This document shows, piece after piece, positions 34,373-43,954 of a stretch of 52,946 nt of DNA. Position 1 is the stretch's first letter. Every line of letters starts with the position of its first letter. The notes under the pieces are model-generated. The model did not search any database. It was given only the letters and a program-made list of their open reading frames with translations, and was not told the origin of the DNA. Source of the DNA: an uncultured Muribaculaceae bacterium (lineage in GTDB: Bacteria; Bacteroidota; Bacteroidia; Bacteroidales; Muribaculaceae); the NCBI GenBank assembly GCA_944321715.1, contig CALUMJ010000011.1, forward strand, positions 1-52,946. Reading direction: 5' to 3'. The position numbers and the translations under genes are program-made.

Positions 34373-36070
34373 TTATAATGTCAGTGTAATGCCTTCGGGC
34401 AATTCGACAAAAATGTCTTCTATGTAAAGAAATTGTTGTGGACGCAGTGTTATGTCATTTGTCGATGTCGCAAATACTGTGTAAACAATTTTTTCGAGCC
34501 GTTCGAGGTCGTCCGACCCTTCTTGTTCGGTGAGCGTGATTTCGAGGTCGTTGGTTGATTTTTGCCCATCTGCCGCTGCGGTGAATTTGAATTTACTCAG
34601 GTCAACATCTATGCCAGTAAGCTCGTTGCCATTAATGTCATATAGGACTACTGATGCTTCTAGGTCTGTAGGAATGTCGGTGATACCTGTTGCACGAACG
34701 ATAATGCTGTTGGTCTTGTCGGCAACATCTTCAAGGTCGGAAAGCAGGTCGTCGATAGAGTCGGTGTACTCTATGTGTAGATTGTTGAATTTGAAAGGAA
34801 TGACTGCTCGGTATTCGGCCGAAACAGGATATTCGACACCCAATTCGATTTTTTGCGAGGCATCGGTGCTTGCAAGTGTCAGGTTGTCGGAAGATATTTC
34901 GATGAGTTCTGGCACGAATTGGAACAAGTTGACGAGCGAAGGTTCGACAGTAGTGGTGTATCCGTCAACATGAGCATCGATGTTGCTCACGAGGATATTG
35001 TTCATGGCATCGGGTTGTACATCAATATCGACCGAACAGTCAGAACGTTCAGCATTCTTTATTGATGTTAGGTTGAGTGCAAAAGTTCCAGGGATATTGG
35101 CGGAGTTTAGCAGGTCGAGGTATAAATACACTTCTTGTGGAGAGAACGATGTGCTGCCAGTGCTAAGGAAGTCTGGAATGTTGTCTATTGCAATGTCAGA
35201 ACTTATATTGGCATCGGTGTTTAAGATGCCGGCAATGCCATTGATATACACAGTTTCATCGGTCATGTAGTATTCAAATTGCACATTCATTTCTTGTTGC
35301 GATACATTGCCATTTATTGTTAAGGAAGCATCGGCAGTTACAGTAATAGCATCGTTGAATACGAGGTATTTACGGCCATTTGTGCGTGTGATTATATAAT
35401 TGTCTTGTTGCTCAGATGGGATGTTGAATGATGCAACAGGAACGTCGTATGTCGCAATTGGAGTAGCAGCATTGAGTGTCACATTGGGTACCGAGAAAAT
35501 ATTGCTGCCATTGCCAAGCGTTACGAAATCGGGGAACGTCATTGTGAGGTTGTTGAATGTGACGGTTTCGACTCCCGATGGCAATGAATTGACAGCAATG
35601 CTAAGAGTGGTAGCGACGTTGCCATTCTTGAAATCGGCACTGTAAAGGGCATCAACCTCTTGTGGCAAAATTTCGTCGATGTCGTAAACGCCCGATGTGC
35701 TAATTGTGCCTAATTCGATAACCGAACCGCCTGCTGTCGAGCTGGATTGCGGAATAATGATGTCGATATTGGCAAGTGCTGGCGTGAAATTGTGGATTGT
35801 AACATCATCGAGCGGAGAAATCCTTGTGTCGGTGTTGCCGCTTGATGTCACTTCGTAAATTCCGTTGTTTTCAGTAACGGTTTCAGACTCTTCGATAATG
35901 CGGTTGACGTAGATAGTGTCGGTGTGTCCTACGGGAACTCTGAATTGTTGCCCGATTTGGATGTCGCCATTGATGTCTTTGGTCAGGTCATAAGCGTCAT
36001 CGCACGCCGTGGAGCACAATGCTACCGCCACCAATGTGCATGATAAGATACGTGTAGGTTTAGAAAACAT
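34373..36070 (-). CDS. Large beta-rich lipoprotein
   Basis: 565 residues. A lipoprotein signal ends at lipobox STAC (about residues 20-23), followed by DDAYDLTKDIN. The rest is rich in Ser/Thr/Asn/Ile beta strands, often separated by DITI-type runs, and has no catalytic motif. I recall such lipoproteins alongside DUF5723 in Bacteroidales, suggesting they work together at the outer membrane. A promoter with exact -33/-7 spacing lies about 105-135 nt upstream. No known domain recognised. Confidence 0.8.
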   Translation of the reverse strand: MFSKPTRILSCTLVAVALCSTACDDAYDLTKDINGDIQIGQQFRVPVGHTDTIYVNRIIEESETVTENNGIYEVTSSGNTDTRISPLDDVTIHNFTPALANIDIIIPQSSSTAGGSVIELGTISTSGVYDIDEILPQEVDALYSADFKNGNVATTLSIAVNSLPSGVETVTFNNLTMTFPDFVTLGNGSNIFSVPNVTLNAATPIATYDVPVASFNIPSEQQDNYIITRTNGRKYLVFNDAITVTADASLTINGNVSQQEMNVQFEYYMTDETVYINGIAGILNTDANISSDIAIDNIPDFLSTGSTSFSPQEVYLYLDLLNSANIPGTFALNLTSIKNAERSDCSVDIDVQPDAMNNILVSNIDAHVDGYTTTVEPSLVNLFQFVPELIEISSDNLTLASTDASQKIELGVEYPVSAEYRAVIPFKFNNLHIEYTDSIDDLLSDLEDVADKTNSIIVRATGITDIPTDLEASVVLYDINGNELTGIDVDLSKFKFTAAADGQKSTNDLEITLTEQEGSDDLERLEKIVYTVFATSTNDITLRPQQFLYIEDIFVELPEGITLTL

Positions 36071-36174
36071 AACAAAAGAATATTAAATCATTGTGTATTG
36101 TTCATTACCCGAATGCGGCATATCCTTACTCGAAAGGTATTGTGATTGCTTGTTAAGATATGCCAAAATTTCTA

Positions 36175-36205
36175 CAAAAGTAGTATTTTTTATTGTTATG
36201 CCAAA
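36175..36205 (-). promoter_or_regulatory. Promoter of the lipoprotein-DUF5723-dus operon
   Basis: On the minus strand TTTG (36205-36202) and TACTTTTG (36182-36175) are 19 nt apart, an exact Bacteroidetes -33/-7 pair. It leaves a leader of about 100 nt before the ATG at 36070. Confidence 0.8.
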
Positions 36206-36289
36206 TCAAAATACTAATTTTATACTTGCAATTAAACTTATTGCCACAACACACATCTAAGATATAAAGTGAAGGAAGGAGATGCTGTT

Positions 36290-37768
36290 ATGAAAATGAG
36301 ATTATTAATATTATCAGCAAGCGTGTCGTGTGTGGTCGCATTTAATGCAGCCGCACAAGATTACGACGATATTTATTATGACAGTTCGAATGATGATGTT
36401 GCAACTGTCAAAGAAGAAAAGGCACACGAAGCACAAGTTGTGGATGTGAGCGACAATGACCTCGTTGCTAATTATTTCACGGCCGACCAGACCGCTGGTT
36501 GGAAAGGTAATGTTGTGGACGAGCGAGATGTGGACGAATATAACCGACAGGGCGACTATTATGCGGCACAGTCGGAGATGGCCGACACGGTAGCTGCCGA
36601 CACGGTAGATATTTCCAGCAATGGCGACACGTTCCAATACACCGAGCGCATCAGGCGTTTCCATGACCCAGATGTAATAGCTGAGTCGGATGACGAAGAG
36701 CTTGTCGATTTGTATGTTTACACACGTCCAGACGTCAATATCATCGTTGGTACGCCCACGACGACGTATGTCAGTCCATGGGGGGCAACAGTGTCGTTTG
36801 GAAGTTCGGTGTGGTATAGTACGTGGGTTGACCCATGGTATTATGATACGTGGTATTACGACCCTTGGTATTATCGTCCCTATTGGTATTACAGCTATCG
36901 TCCGTGGTACTGGAGTTGGGGTTGGGGTGTGCCTTATTATGCGCATCATCACCATCATTATCATGACTGGTGGAGGCCGGCTCCGTCGCACCATCGTCCA
37001 TACAGGACATACTCGGGCGGAGGCAGGAGGCTGTATGCCAACAATGGCCACAGTGGATATGTAAGTGGTACGCGTGGCTCTAATAGTCGCCCGACAACAG
37101 CAGTTGGTGGACGCACGAGCGGACGTAGAGGTGTGAGCAGTTTCACGACTAATGGTAACTCGACACGTCGCCAAACGACAAATGTAACAGGTGGAAGAAG
37201 AAACGTGGCTTCGACAGGCAGCGCATCAGCGCTTAACAGATATAAGACGCGTATCAACAAGACTGTGGTGTCGAGCAGTAATTTAAGTGGACGAAGGCAG
37301 ACATCGGCAATAAGTGGAGGCAACCGTGTGACTAATACTAATCTGACTGGTAGAGGAACGACAACTAACCGAATAAACCGTGTTACAACAGGAACGTCGG
37401 TAAGGCGTGGTGCATCGACAGTTAACCGAGGTGCTGCAACTACAGCCGTGCGCCAGCAACGCACCAATCAGCTTAACCGACATTCGACATTTGGTGGCCG
37501 TTCAGCTTACTCGTCGCAGCAGCGGTCAAGCGGGTATCGTTCAACAAGCCGCGGCACGTCGTATTATCGTTCTGCCCGAAGTGGTGCATCGAGCTATAAC
37601 CGCGGAACGACAAATTATAACCGAAGTAGCCAGCCGGCTTATCGCCAATCGAGAAGCACGTCGAGCTACAGCCGCGGAAGCAGCAGCTATCGTTCATCAA
37701 CACGCAGTAGTGGCGTTTCGCGTAGTAGCGGAGGCGTATCTCGTGGAGGTGGTCGTGGCCGCAGATGA
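36290..37768 (+). CDS. Exported protein with Trp/Tyr/His-rich patch and Arg/Ser/Thr/Gly-rich tail
   Basis: 492 residues from the ATG at 36290, with an AGGAG-like site 8-9 nt upstream, unusual here. A signal peptide (about 1-23) precedes an acidic region (about 25-150). An aromatic patch near 175-230 carries repeated WYYDPWYY-type segments with many Trp, then five or more His in a row (HHHHHYHDW). From about 245 to the end it is basic, low-complexity Arg/Ser/Thr/Gly/Asn with TGRxxxx and SSYxRG motifs. No family recognised. The layout suggests a secreted structural, metal- or polyanion-binding protein. It diverges from the lipoprotein operon. Confidence 0.75.
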   Translation: MKMRLLILSASVSCVVAFNAAAQDYDDIYYDSSNDDVATVKEEKAHEAQVVDVSDNDLVANYFTADQTAGWKGNVVDERDVDEYNRQGDYYAAQSEMADTVAADTVDISSNGDTFQYTERIRRFHDPDVIAESDDEELVDLYVYTRPDVNIIVGTPTTTYVSPWGATVSFGSSVWYSTWVDPWYYDTWYYDPWYYRPYWYYSYRPWYWSWGWGVPYYAHHHHHYHDWWRPAPSHHRPYRTYSGGGRRLYANNGHSGYVSGTRGSNSRPTTAVGGRTSGRRGVSSFTTNGNSTRRQTTNVTGGRRNVASTGSASALNRYKTRINKTVVSSSNLSGRRQTSAISGGNRVTNTNLTGRGTTTNRINRVTTGTSVRRGASTVNRGAATTAVRQQRTNQLNRHSTFGGRSAYSSQQRSSGYRSTSRGTSYYRSARSGASSYNRGTTNYNRSSQPAYRQSRSTSSYSRGSSSYRSSTRSSGVSRSSGGVSRGGGRGRR

Positions 37769-37795
37769 TGTGATGATGAAATTTTGAAACGAAAG

Positions 37796-37825
37796 TTGTG
37801 CCGCCTTCCATTTAGGGCGGCACAA
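37796..37825 (+). terminator. Hairpin after the aromatic-rich protein gene
   Basis: ttgtgccgcc (37796-37805) pairs perfectly with ggcggcacaa (37816-37825) with a 10-nt loop. The following T-run is absent, so it may be weak. Confidence 0.6.
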
Positions 37826-37929
37826 AACATAAAATAAGCTGTATCAAGATAGGGCTACTGGCCAAAATCGAATAGCAGCGATATTTAATATCAAACAAAA
37901 ATCCAACTATAAAAAAGATTCAAACCATT

Positions 37930-39552
37930 ATGCGAAAATACATCATTGTTTCAATGCTATTATTGCCTATGACAACGGCTGTGATGGCGCAATCGGCATT
38001 TGACCTGTACCAATATTCGCAGCGCGATATGCGAGGAACTGCCAGATATATGTCAATGGCAGGAGCTTTCACTGCTCTTGGCGGTGATTTGTCGGCAATA
38101 AATCTCAATCCTGGCGGAATAGGGATTTACCGCAGTTCTGATGTCGGTATCACTTTTGACTTTAATATTGGCAGTAGTACCACGGAGAGCAGCACATCGA
38201 AAGTTGATACCGACCGCTTCAAGTTTTATTGCAACAATGCTGGATATGTCGGTGCATTACGGTTGGATTCAGATGTCATGCCGAATATAAATTGGGGGTT
38301 CACATATAATAGAACCGCTTCGTTTAACAGGCATTACCGTGGCATGGTGGGCAATATAAATAATTCATTTTCCAACTATATGGCAGGTGTGTCGAATAAT
38401 AATGGAACTCCTGTTGAAGACTTGGCTTTCAGTGACAGGTTTGACCCATATCTTGATGGGAATGCCGGATGGATGGAAATCTTGGCTTATAATTCTTACT
38501 TGATTAATATGGTTGACGGGCGTTATCAAGGCCTCATGGGTGACGGAACGACTGGTAGTGCGACGTTTGAAACCATAGAATCTGGCGGAATCGATGATTT
38601 TACATTTAATTTCGGTGGAAATTTGTCGAATGTGCTGTATTGGGGCATAAGCGTTGGTATTAGCTCTATTGAGCATAATATCGACACTTATTATGGTGAA
38701 AATTTGCAGAATGCCTCGGTTATCGGACTTTATCACGATTCCAGTTCGGGTACTGATTATGAACAATTAGGGAATGGAACTGCCGATTATGAAGTACATA
38801 ATTACAGCCGCACGACAGGTACGGGGGTGAATTTCAAGATGGGCTTTATACTTAAGCCCATAAACGAGTTTCGTCTGGGCTTTGCATTTCATACACCCAC
38901 ATATTATTCGCTAACAAACGAGTATATAGCCGATGTGAGGTTTAATTATAACGCTAATGGATTGTTGCCAATTAATGATATTTCTTATTTGAATGATGGG
39001 TATATAGATGAATTCTATTACAATATGCGCACACCGTGGTGTTTCACGGCTGGAGCTGCCGCTGTAATAGGTCGGAGTGGTATATTGAGTTTCGATTATG
39101 AATATATTGGAAACCAAACGATGTATGCTGGCGATGATTATGGCGAATATACCGATGTAAATAGCGACGTGGAGCATTATTACAAGCCATCGCATATATT
39201 TAAGGTCGGGGCTGAATATAAATTGACAAATAATTTCAGCGTGCGCGCAGGTTATTCTTATCAAACATCGGCATCGACTGATGCTGTAAGTGATGGTTGG
39301 GAAAATATTTACACAACAATGTTGCCGACAAGTTATGAGGTTGAAAACAACACGCAGCAAATAACGTTTGGTATTGGCTACAGATATAAACGGTTTTATA
39401 CCGATTTTGCATTTGTCTATCGTGACCGTCAAAGCGAGTATCACGCATTTTCGCCAGTGGTTTATACCGATGGTAGCCGCGATTTGGCCCCGACGGCAAA
39501 GGTGAATAATTATGACAATCAGATTGTGTGGACATTGGGAATACGGTTTTGA
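37930..39552 (+). CDS. FadL/OmpP1-like outer-membrane protein
   Basis: 540 residues. A signal peptide (about 1-21, VMAQ) is followed by RDMRGTARYMSMAGAFTALGGDLSAINLNPGGIGIYRSSDVG, which is characteristic of OmpP1/FadL-like transporters in Bacteroidetes, and beta-barrel strands ending in an aromatic residue (GIRF). These proteins allow hydrophobic molecules across the outer membrane; substrate unknown here. The gene is preceded by a hairpin and followed by rdgB 14 nt downstream. Confidence 0.85.
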   Translation: MRKYIIVSMLLLPMTTAVMAQSAFDLYQYSQRDMRGTARYMSMAGAFTALGGDLSAINLNPGGIGIYRSSDVGITFDFNIGSSTTESSTSKVDTDRFKFYCNNAGYVGALRLDSDVMPNINWGFTYNRTASFNRHYRGMVGNINNSFSNYMAGVSNNNGTPVEDLAFSDRFDPYLDGNAGWMEILAYNSYLINMVDGRYQGLMGDGTTGSATFETIESGGIDDFTFNFGGNLSNVLYWGISVGISSIEHNIDTYYGENLQNASVIGLYHDSSSGTDYEQLGNGTADYEVHNYSRTTGTGVNFKMGFILKPINEFRLGFAFHTPTYYSLTNEYIADVRFNYNANGLLPINDISYLNDGYIDEFYYNMRTPWCFTAGAAAVIGRSGILSFDYEYIGNQTMYAGDDYGEYTDVNSDVEHYYKPSHIFKVGAEYKLTNNFSVRAGYSYQTSASTDAVSDGWENIYTTMLPTSYEVENNTQQITFGIGYRYKRFYTDFAFVYRDRQSEYHAFSPVVYTDGSRDLAPTAKVNNYDNQIVWTLGIRF

Positions 39553-39566
39553 TACGATATTAGTTT

Positions 39567-40151
39567 ATGGAAATAGTTTTTGCCACACACAATAAGAACA
39601 AATTGCGCGAACTGCAAGAGATGTTGTCGGGCTACAATATTACAATATTGGGGCTCTCCGATATTGGATGCAACGAGGATATTGAAGAAAATGCTACTAC
39701 AATAGTTGGTAATGCCGAAATAAAAGCGCGTTACGTAAAGTCGCATTATGGCTATAATTGTTTCGCCGACGATACTGGGCTTATGATAGATGCACTCGGT
39801 GGTGCGCCAGGGGTGTATTCAGCAAGGTTTGCGGGAGATGATTGTGATAGCGAGCGCAATATCGACAAAGTGCTGCAGCTGATGGCGGGTAAAGAAAATC
39901 GCAATGCACGTTTCGTAACGGTCATAGCTTTGAGCTTAGGCGATACAGAAATGATTTTTGAAGGGGAAGTACAGGGCGAGATTTTAACTCAGAGGCGCGG
40001 AGTCGGCGGATTTGGATACGACAGCATCTTTGAGCCAGAGCATTGCGGAATGACGTTTGCCGAAATGTCGCCTGAACAAAAGAATAGCATAAGTCATCGA
40101 GGACGAGCTGTGAAAAAATTGGTGGCTTACTTGTCAAATGTATCAAAGTAA
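39567..40151 (+). CDS. rdgB: Non-canonical purine NTP pyrophosphatase
   Basis: 194 residues. It removes ITP, XTP and dITP from the nucleotide pool. Signatures: FATHNKNKLRELQEM, ENATTIVGNAEIKAR, FADDTGLMIDALGGAPGVYSARFAG and FGYDSIFEPEH. Normal length. The last 25 bp overlap the convergent glycosyltransferase-like gene. Confidence 0.95.
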   Translation: MEIVFATHNKNKLRELQEMLSGYNITILGLSDIGCNEDIEENATTIVGNAEIKARYVKSHYGYNCFADDTGLMIDALGGAPGVYSARFAGDDCDSERNIDKVLQLMAGKENRNARFVTVIALSLGDTEMIFEGEVQGEILTQRRGVGGFGYDSIFEPEHCGMTFAEMSPEQKNSISHRGRAVKKLVAYLSNVSK

Positions 40152-40663
40152 GTTGTTAGTGTTTTCCTATAAAATTTTACAGTCAAGAGGGCAGTGTTTT
40201 CATTGCTCTTTTTTGTTGAAATAACTACCGACTTGGCTTTTAGTTCGGCAGGAAGAAGTTGCAAGACAGTGTGTGAAGTGCATATTATGCCATCAAAGTG
40301 TTCTAACGTCCGCAGTTTGCCAAAAGAAGGTCTGAAATTGTCGTCGATAGAGGCTATGTTTATGGCAAAAGGGTTGTCGCATACTCTTAATCCAGACGAA
40401 TGGAAAATGAAAGGAGTTTTGTAACCATCAATGCGGACGGCAAGGTGGCGTGTCAGCCATTTATTACGCATTATATACAAGTGTCCGTGCCTTACAAGGT
40501 CGAGCCGGAAACGCTCGCAATTATTGATGGCTTTGGGATATTCTACAAATCGTAATTTAACGTCGTGCCGAGGTAATAACCCACGGATTAGTGCAGCCCA
40601 TGAAGAGCTTGCGTCGCCTGTGCGTTGCAAATTGAATATAATATTGTCGAGATAGACAATCAT
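40127..40663 (-). CDS. Single-domain relative of a GT4 glycosyltransferase N-terminal half
   Basis: 178 residues. The start IVYLDNIIFNLQRTG, middle PFIFHSSGLRVCDNPFAIN and FDGIICTSHTVLQLL match, in order, the N-terminal acceptor half of GT4-type glycosyltransferases (such as the pattern FHSSYYR...NAINIT). The usual GGISVVW loop is changed to DASSSW. The catalytic donor-binding C-terminal domain is absent; rdgB follows immediately on the other strand and its end overlaps this gene. It begins 2 nt after the phospholipase A stop and is probably cotranscribed. It is either a remnant or a repurposed single domain; catalytic activity is unlikely. Confidence 0.7.
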   Translation of the reverse strand: MIVYLDNIIFNLQRTGDASSSWAALIRGLLPRHDVKLRFVEYPKAINNCERFRLDLVRHGHLYIMRNKWLTRHLAVRIDGYKTPFIFHSSGLRVCDNPFAINIASIDDNFRPSFGKLRTLEHFDGIICTSHTVLQLLPAELKAKSVVISTKKSNENTALLTVKFYRKTLTTYFDTFDK

Positions 40664-40665
40664 GA

Positions 40666-41505
40666 TTAGTAATCGCTGAAAAACTCAGGTTTGATGACAA
40701 TTCCTGCTCTTAGTCGGGAATGGAATTTATTGTAATCGAGCAGGTTCTCGCCATATCCATTGTAATACTGTAAGAACAAGTATTGATTGTCTTTTTTGAA
40801 AAGGCGGTAGTTTAGTTCCACTATGAGGTTGAAATTGAAGTTCCAACCTTGCCGTTTGATTGCAGTGATTGCCATTCCGAAACGGCGGTCACGTGAAGTG
40901 ACTTGTATGCCAGTTTGGTATATACCACTATATTTCAATATGTCCTTGTTGTTTTCTCCGTCGATGATGGGAATCCAGTATTTGCCATGTATCATGAATT
41001 GCGGGTCGATATATATGTTGGCGGCAAATGAAATTTTATTCCAGCTACGAGAGTCTTCCCCGTCGCGGCCATTGGATTCGTGTTCGAGCATAAGCATGGT
41101 TTTGCCGATGAGTTTATCTTTGACGATAAGCAACTTGGCAATACCTATCCCAGGGTTGAAATTGAGGTCGCGCATTGGTAGTGACTCTTCAAATACATTC
41201 CACATGCATTTCTGCGAATATGTCAGGAATAAGTAAGTGTTAAATGGCAACGTGCTTTTTGTGAGCCGTTGGGCTATACTTATTTGGAATTTGACATCCG
41301 AGTTTGTACGTGTAGGCTTGCTGCCTATTGTCGTGCCGACTGTAAAATAATTGTCACGGAAGAGCGTAAAATACGGGCCGTTGTCGAATTGCGCGCGTAT
41401 GCTATCGGCATTGAAACTGCTGACGGCTTTGTTGTCGACGATTTGGGCAATCGCCACCAAATTAAAAAACAGTAATAATATTGCAAGTACAATCTTTTTT
41501 GACAT
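40666..41505 (-). CDS. pldA: Outer-membrane phospholipase A
   Basis: 279 residues. A signal peptide (about 1-21, VAIAQ) precedes an OmpLA-type beta-barrel. The catalytic pattern LEHESNGRDGEDSRSWNK gives His142, Ser144 and Asn156, matching the OmpLA triad arrangement. It cleaves phospholipid acyl chains in the outer leaflet. The minus-strand -7 element (TACCTTTG, 41529-41522) lies upstream, near the riboswitch region on the other strand. It heads a unit with the glycosyltransferase-like gene. Confidence 0.92.
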   Translation of the reverse strand: MSKKIVLAILLLFFNLVAIAQIVDNKAVSSFNADSIRAQFDNGPYFTLFRDNYFTVGTTIGSKPTRTNSDVKFQISIAQRLTKSTLPFNTYLFLTYSQKCMWNVFEESLPMRDLNFNPGIGIAKLLIVKDKLIGKTMLMLEHESNGRDGEDSRSWNKISFAANIYIDPQFMIHGKYWIPIIDGENNKDILKYSGIYQTGIQVTSRDRRFGMAITAIKRQGWNFNFNLIVELNYRLFKKDNQYLFLQYYNGYGENLLDYNKFHSRLRAGIVIKPEFFSDY

Positions 41506-41521
41506 AAAAAAGAATTTTGTG

Positions 41522-41529
41522 CAAAGGTA
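41522..41529 (-). promoter_or_regulatory. -7 element of the pldA promoter
   Basis: Minus-strand TACCTTTG matches TAnnTTTG, 17 nt before the ATG at 41505, giving a very short leader. No -33 element recognised. Confidence 0.5.
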
Positions 41530-41599
41530 GCTAAATTTTGTATATGGCTCCGAGTGTAGTTTATGCCAAATGTAACAATATATGGCAAGTTTTGCCTAA

Positions 41600-41633
41600 T
41601 TTGCGTGTGAGGACATGTGGAAATGTACTTTTG
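41600..41633 (+). promoter_or_regulatory. Promoter of the cobalamin uptake operon
   Basis: TTTG (41600-41603) and TACTTTTG (41626-41633) are 22 nt apart, slightly long for the Bacteroidetes pair. The transcript should begin near 41640, just before the riboswitch P1 stem (41692). Confidence 0.65.
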
Positions 41634-41691
41634 TGGGGGGATGAAGGTGCGGTTTTTGCGGTGACCGAATTTATTCGTATATTTGCCATGT

Positions 41692-41893
41692 CGTTCAATG
41701 AGGGCGTTGTTCTGTCAACGTCTGGAACCAGGTGAAAATCCTGGGCAGTACTCGCTGCCGTAACTCCACAAATGCCTGGAGTACAGTCACTGAACCATGT
41801 GAAAGCGTTTGGGAAGGCTGTACTTGTGAAACAGGGGAGAAGCCGGAATACGGATTGAACGGTGAAAGTATGTTTAACTGTCCGCGAGTTAAG
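41692..41893 (+). ncRNA. Cobalamin riboswitch
   Basis: Conserved sequence blocks occur in order: CTGGAACCAGGTGAAAATCC, a CAG-CTCGC-CTG-like P5 arm, CACTG, GGGAAGGC and AACAGGGGAGAAGCC. The P1 stem is perfect: cgttcaat (41692-41699) pairs with attgaacg (41854-41861). A downstream hairpin (about 41873-41893) has loop gtccgcg whose gcgag (41884-41888) is perfectly complementary to ctcgc (41751-41755), consistent with the L5-L13 kissing loop that hides the translation start region when cobalamin is bound. The next gene starts at 41927 and encodes a BtuB-like receptor. Cobalamin binding should reduce expression; inference from family. Confidence 0.92.
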
Positions 41894-41926
41894 CTTATGG
41901 CGATAATCGGACATAAATAGTACACA

Positions 41927-43954
41927 ATGCAGAAAAAATTTTTTTTGTGTGTGGCATGGGTGTTGCTAAATGCCGCCAATGTTTGTGCACAACCGTTGGG
42001 AATCAGTGATGACGAAGTGTTTCTTGATTCGGTGATGTCGATTCAGGAGGTTAGTGTCGTCGGCAAGAAACACACCGAAATCATTAAACCGCAGACGCTG
42101 AGTGGAATGCAACTTTCGCGGCTGAATAGCCAGACTGTTGCCGATGCTTTGCGCTATTTTTCGGGAGTGCAATTGAAAGACTATGGCGGGATAGGTGGAA
42201 TAAAGACTGTGAACATACGCAGCATGGGTACTAACCACGTGGGGGTGTTCTATAACGGCATTCAACTTGGCAATGCGCAGAATGGGCAGGTTGACTTAGG
42301 ACGTTATTCGCTCGACAACATAGAAGAAATATCGCTCTACAACGGACAGAAGAGCAATATATTCCAGAGTGCCAAGGATTTTGCATCGTCGAGCGCAATA
42401 TATATCTACACTAAACGTCCGACTTTTGCACCCGGTAAAAATTATCAATTGACGGTGCAGATGAAAACTGGTAGTTTCGGGCTTGCTAATCCGTCGGTAG
42501 TGTGGAATCAACGCTTGAGCAACAATGTCACAATGTCGGCTAATGCCGAATATACATACGCCAATGGTAAATATAAATTCCACTATCGCCGCTTGCAGCT
42601 AAATGGAGATGTGGCATACGACACGACTGCTACTCGCCACAATGGCGATGTGGAGGCTGTTCGTGCCGAATTGGGGGTGTATGGAAGGATGCGTGACGGA
42701 CGTTGGAATGTGAATGGATATTTTTACACATCGGAACGTGGCATACCGGGTGCAATAGTCAATAATGTGTTTCGTCGAGGGGAGCGTCAATGGGATAAAA
42801 GTGCTTTTGGACAGGGGGCTTTCGAGAAAAAATTTTCGGCTGTTTATTCCTTGAAAGTTAGCGGAAAGTTTGCTTGGGATTATTCTCGTTATTTACGAGA
42901 TGATGAAAAAGAGCTTTATCTCGACAACCATTATTATCAAAAGGAAGTATATGTATCGGTTGCCAATATGTTTGCTATCAATGACTGGTGGAGCGTGTCG
43001 GCATCGGCCGATTTGCAGTGGAATGCGATGGATGCCGACCTTGTTGATTTTGCATATCCAACACGTTGGACCGAGCTTGGGGCCATTGCCACGGCAGTGA
43101 GCTTTGGCAGCTTTAATGCCCAAGCCAGTTTGCTCGGCACGTTTATCCAAGAGTCGACACGTTCACGTAAAATATATACGGCAGGTTCAAACAAGCACGA
43201 ATTGTCGCCGGCTGTGTTTTTGAATTACCGCCCATTTGACAACGATTGGCTTGAATTGTATGGCTTTTTCAAAAAGATTTTCCGTATGCCCACTTTTAAT
43301 GACTTGTATTATACCGAGATAGGTAATGCAAATCTTGAACCTGAATATACCTACCAGTACGATATTGGTTTTTCGATAAACCGCAATATAGGTCACTCGT
43401 TTTTTGATTATGTAGGCATAAAAGCTGATGCTTACTATAATTATGTGACTAACAAAATTATAGCATATCCAACAGGAAAACAATTTCGCTGGACGATGAT
43501 AAACCTCGGGAAAGTGCGCATTGCTGGGCTCGAAGCATCGTGTGATGTCGCGGCCCACATAGGCAAGGTAGGTATGAAACTGCACACTCAATATACTTTC
43601 CAACGCGCTCGTGATTATACCGATCCATCTGATTCTTTCTATGGCGACCAAATTCCTTACATACCGCGTCATAGTGTGTCGGTGTCGTATAATGCAAACT
43701 ACCGTGGTTGGGATTTTAATTACGCCTTTATTTATACAGGCGAACGCTACAATGAACAAGAGAACAATCGTTACAACTTTGAACCACCGTGGTACACTCA
43801 CGACCTGTCTTTGTCAAAGGAATTCGGTGTGGGGCAGGTGCGCTTGCGCATAATGGGCGAGTTGAACAATGTGTTTAATCAGGATTATGAGGTAATACAT
43901 AATTACCCTATGCCAGGAAGGAATTTTCGCATAACAGCAAAGATAACGATATGA
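41927..43954 (+). CDS. btuB: TonB-dependent cobalamin receptor, BtuB-like
   Basis: 675 residues. A signal peptide (about 1-22, VCAQ) is followed by a TonB-box-like stretch (QEVSVVGKK) and a plug domain (VADALRYFSGVQLKDYGG; VNIRSMGTNHVGVFYNGIQL; SLDNIEEISLYNGQ). A long beta-barrel region follows, with Tyr/Trp-rich strands and a C-terminal FRITAKITI. No CarboxypepD-regulatory domain is present, which fits BtuB-type receptors. A cobalamin riboswitch lies immediately upstream, and the gene overlaps a BtuG-like gene by 4 nt. It most likely imports vitamin B12. Confidence 0.92.
   Translation: MQKKFFLCVAWVLLNAANVCAQPLGISDDEVFLDSVMSIQEVSVVGKKHTEIIKPQTLSGMQLSRLNSQTVADALRYFSGVQLKDYGGIGGIKTVNIRSMGTNHVGVFYNGIQLGNAQNGQVDLGRYSLDNIEEISLYNGQKSNIFQSAKDFASSSAIYIYTKRPTFAPGKNYQLTVQMKTGSFGLANPSVVWNQRLSNNVTMSANAEYTYANGKYKFHYRRLQLNGDVAYDTTATRHNGDVEAVRAELGVYGRMRDGRWNVNGYFYTSERGIPGAIVNNVFRRGERQWDKSAFGQGAFEKKFSAVYSLKVSGKFAWDYSRYLRDDEKELYLDNHYYQKEVYVSVANMFAINDWWSVSASADLQWNAMDADLVDFAYPTRWTELGAIATAVSFGSFNAQASLLGTFIQESTRSRKIYTAGSNKHELSPAVFLNYRPFDNDWLELYGFFKKIFRMPTFNDLYYTEIGNANLEPEYTYQYDIGFSINRNIGHSFFDYVGIKADAYYNYVTNKIIAYPTGKQFRWTMINLGKVRIAGLEASCDVAAHIGKVGMKLHTQYTFQRARDYTDPSDSFYGDQIPYIPRHSVSVSYNANYRGWDFNYAFIYTGERYNEQENNRYNFEPPWYTHDLSLSKEFGVGQVRLRIMGELNNVFNQDYEVIHNYPMPGRNFRITAKITI

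Noticed and set aside
36943-36967. His/Trp-rich stretch as a possible CRISPR-like or tandem repeat
   Set aside because: It is coding low-complexity sequence with irregular unit length and no conserved spacer pattern.
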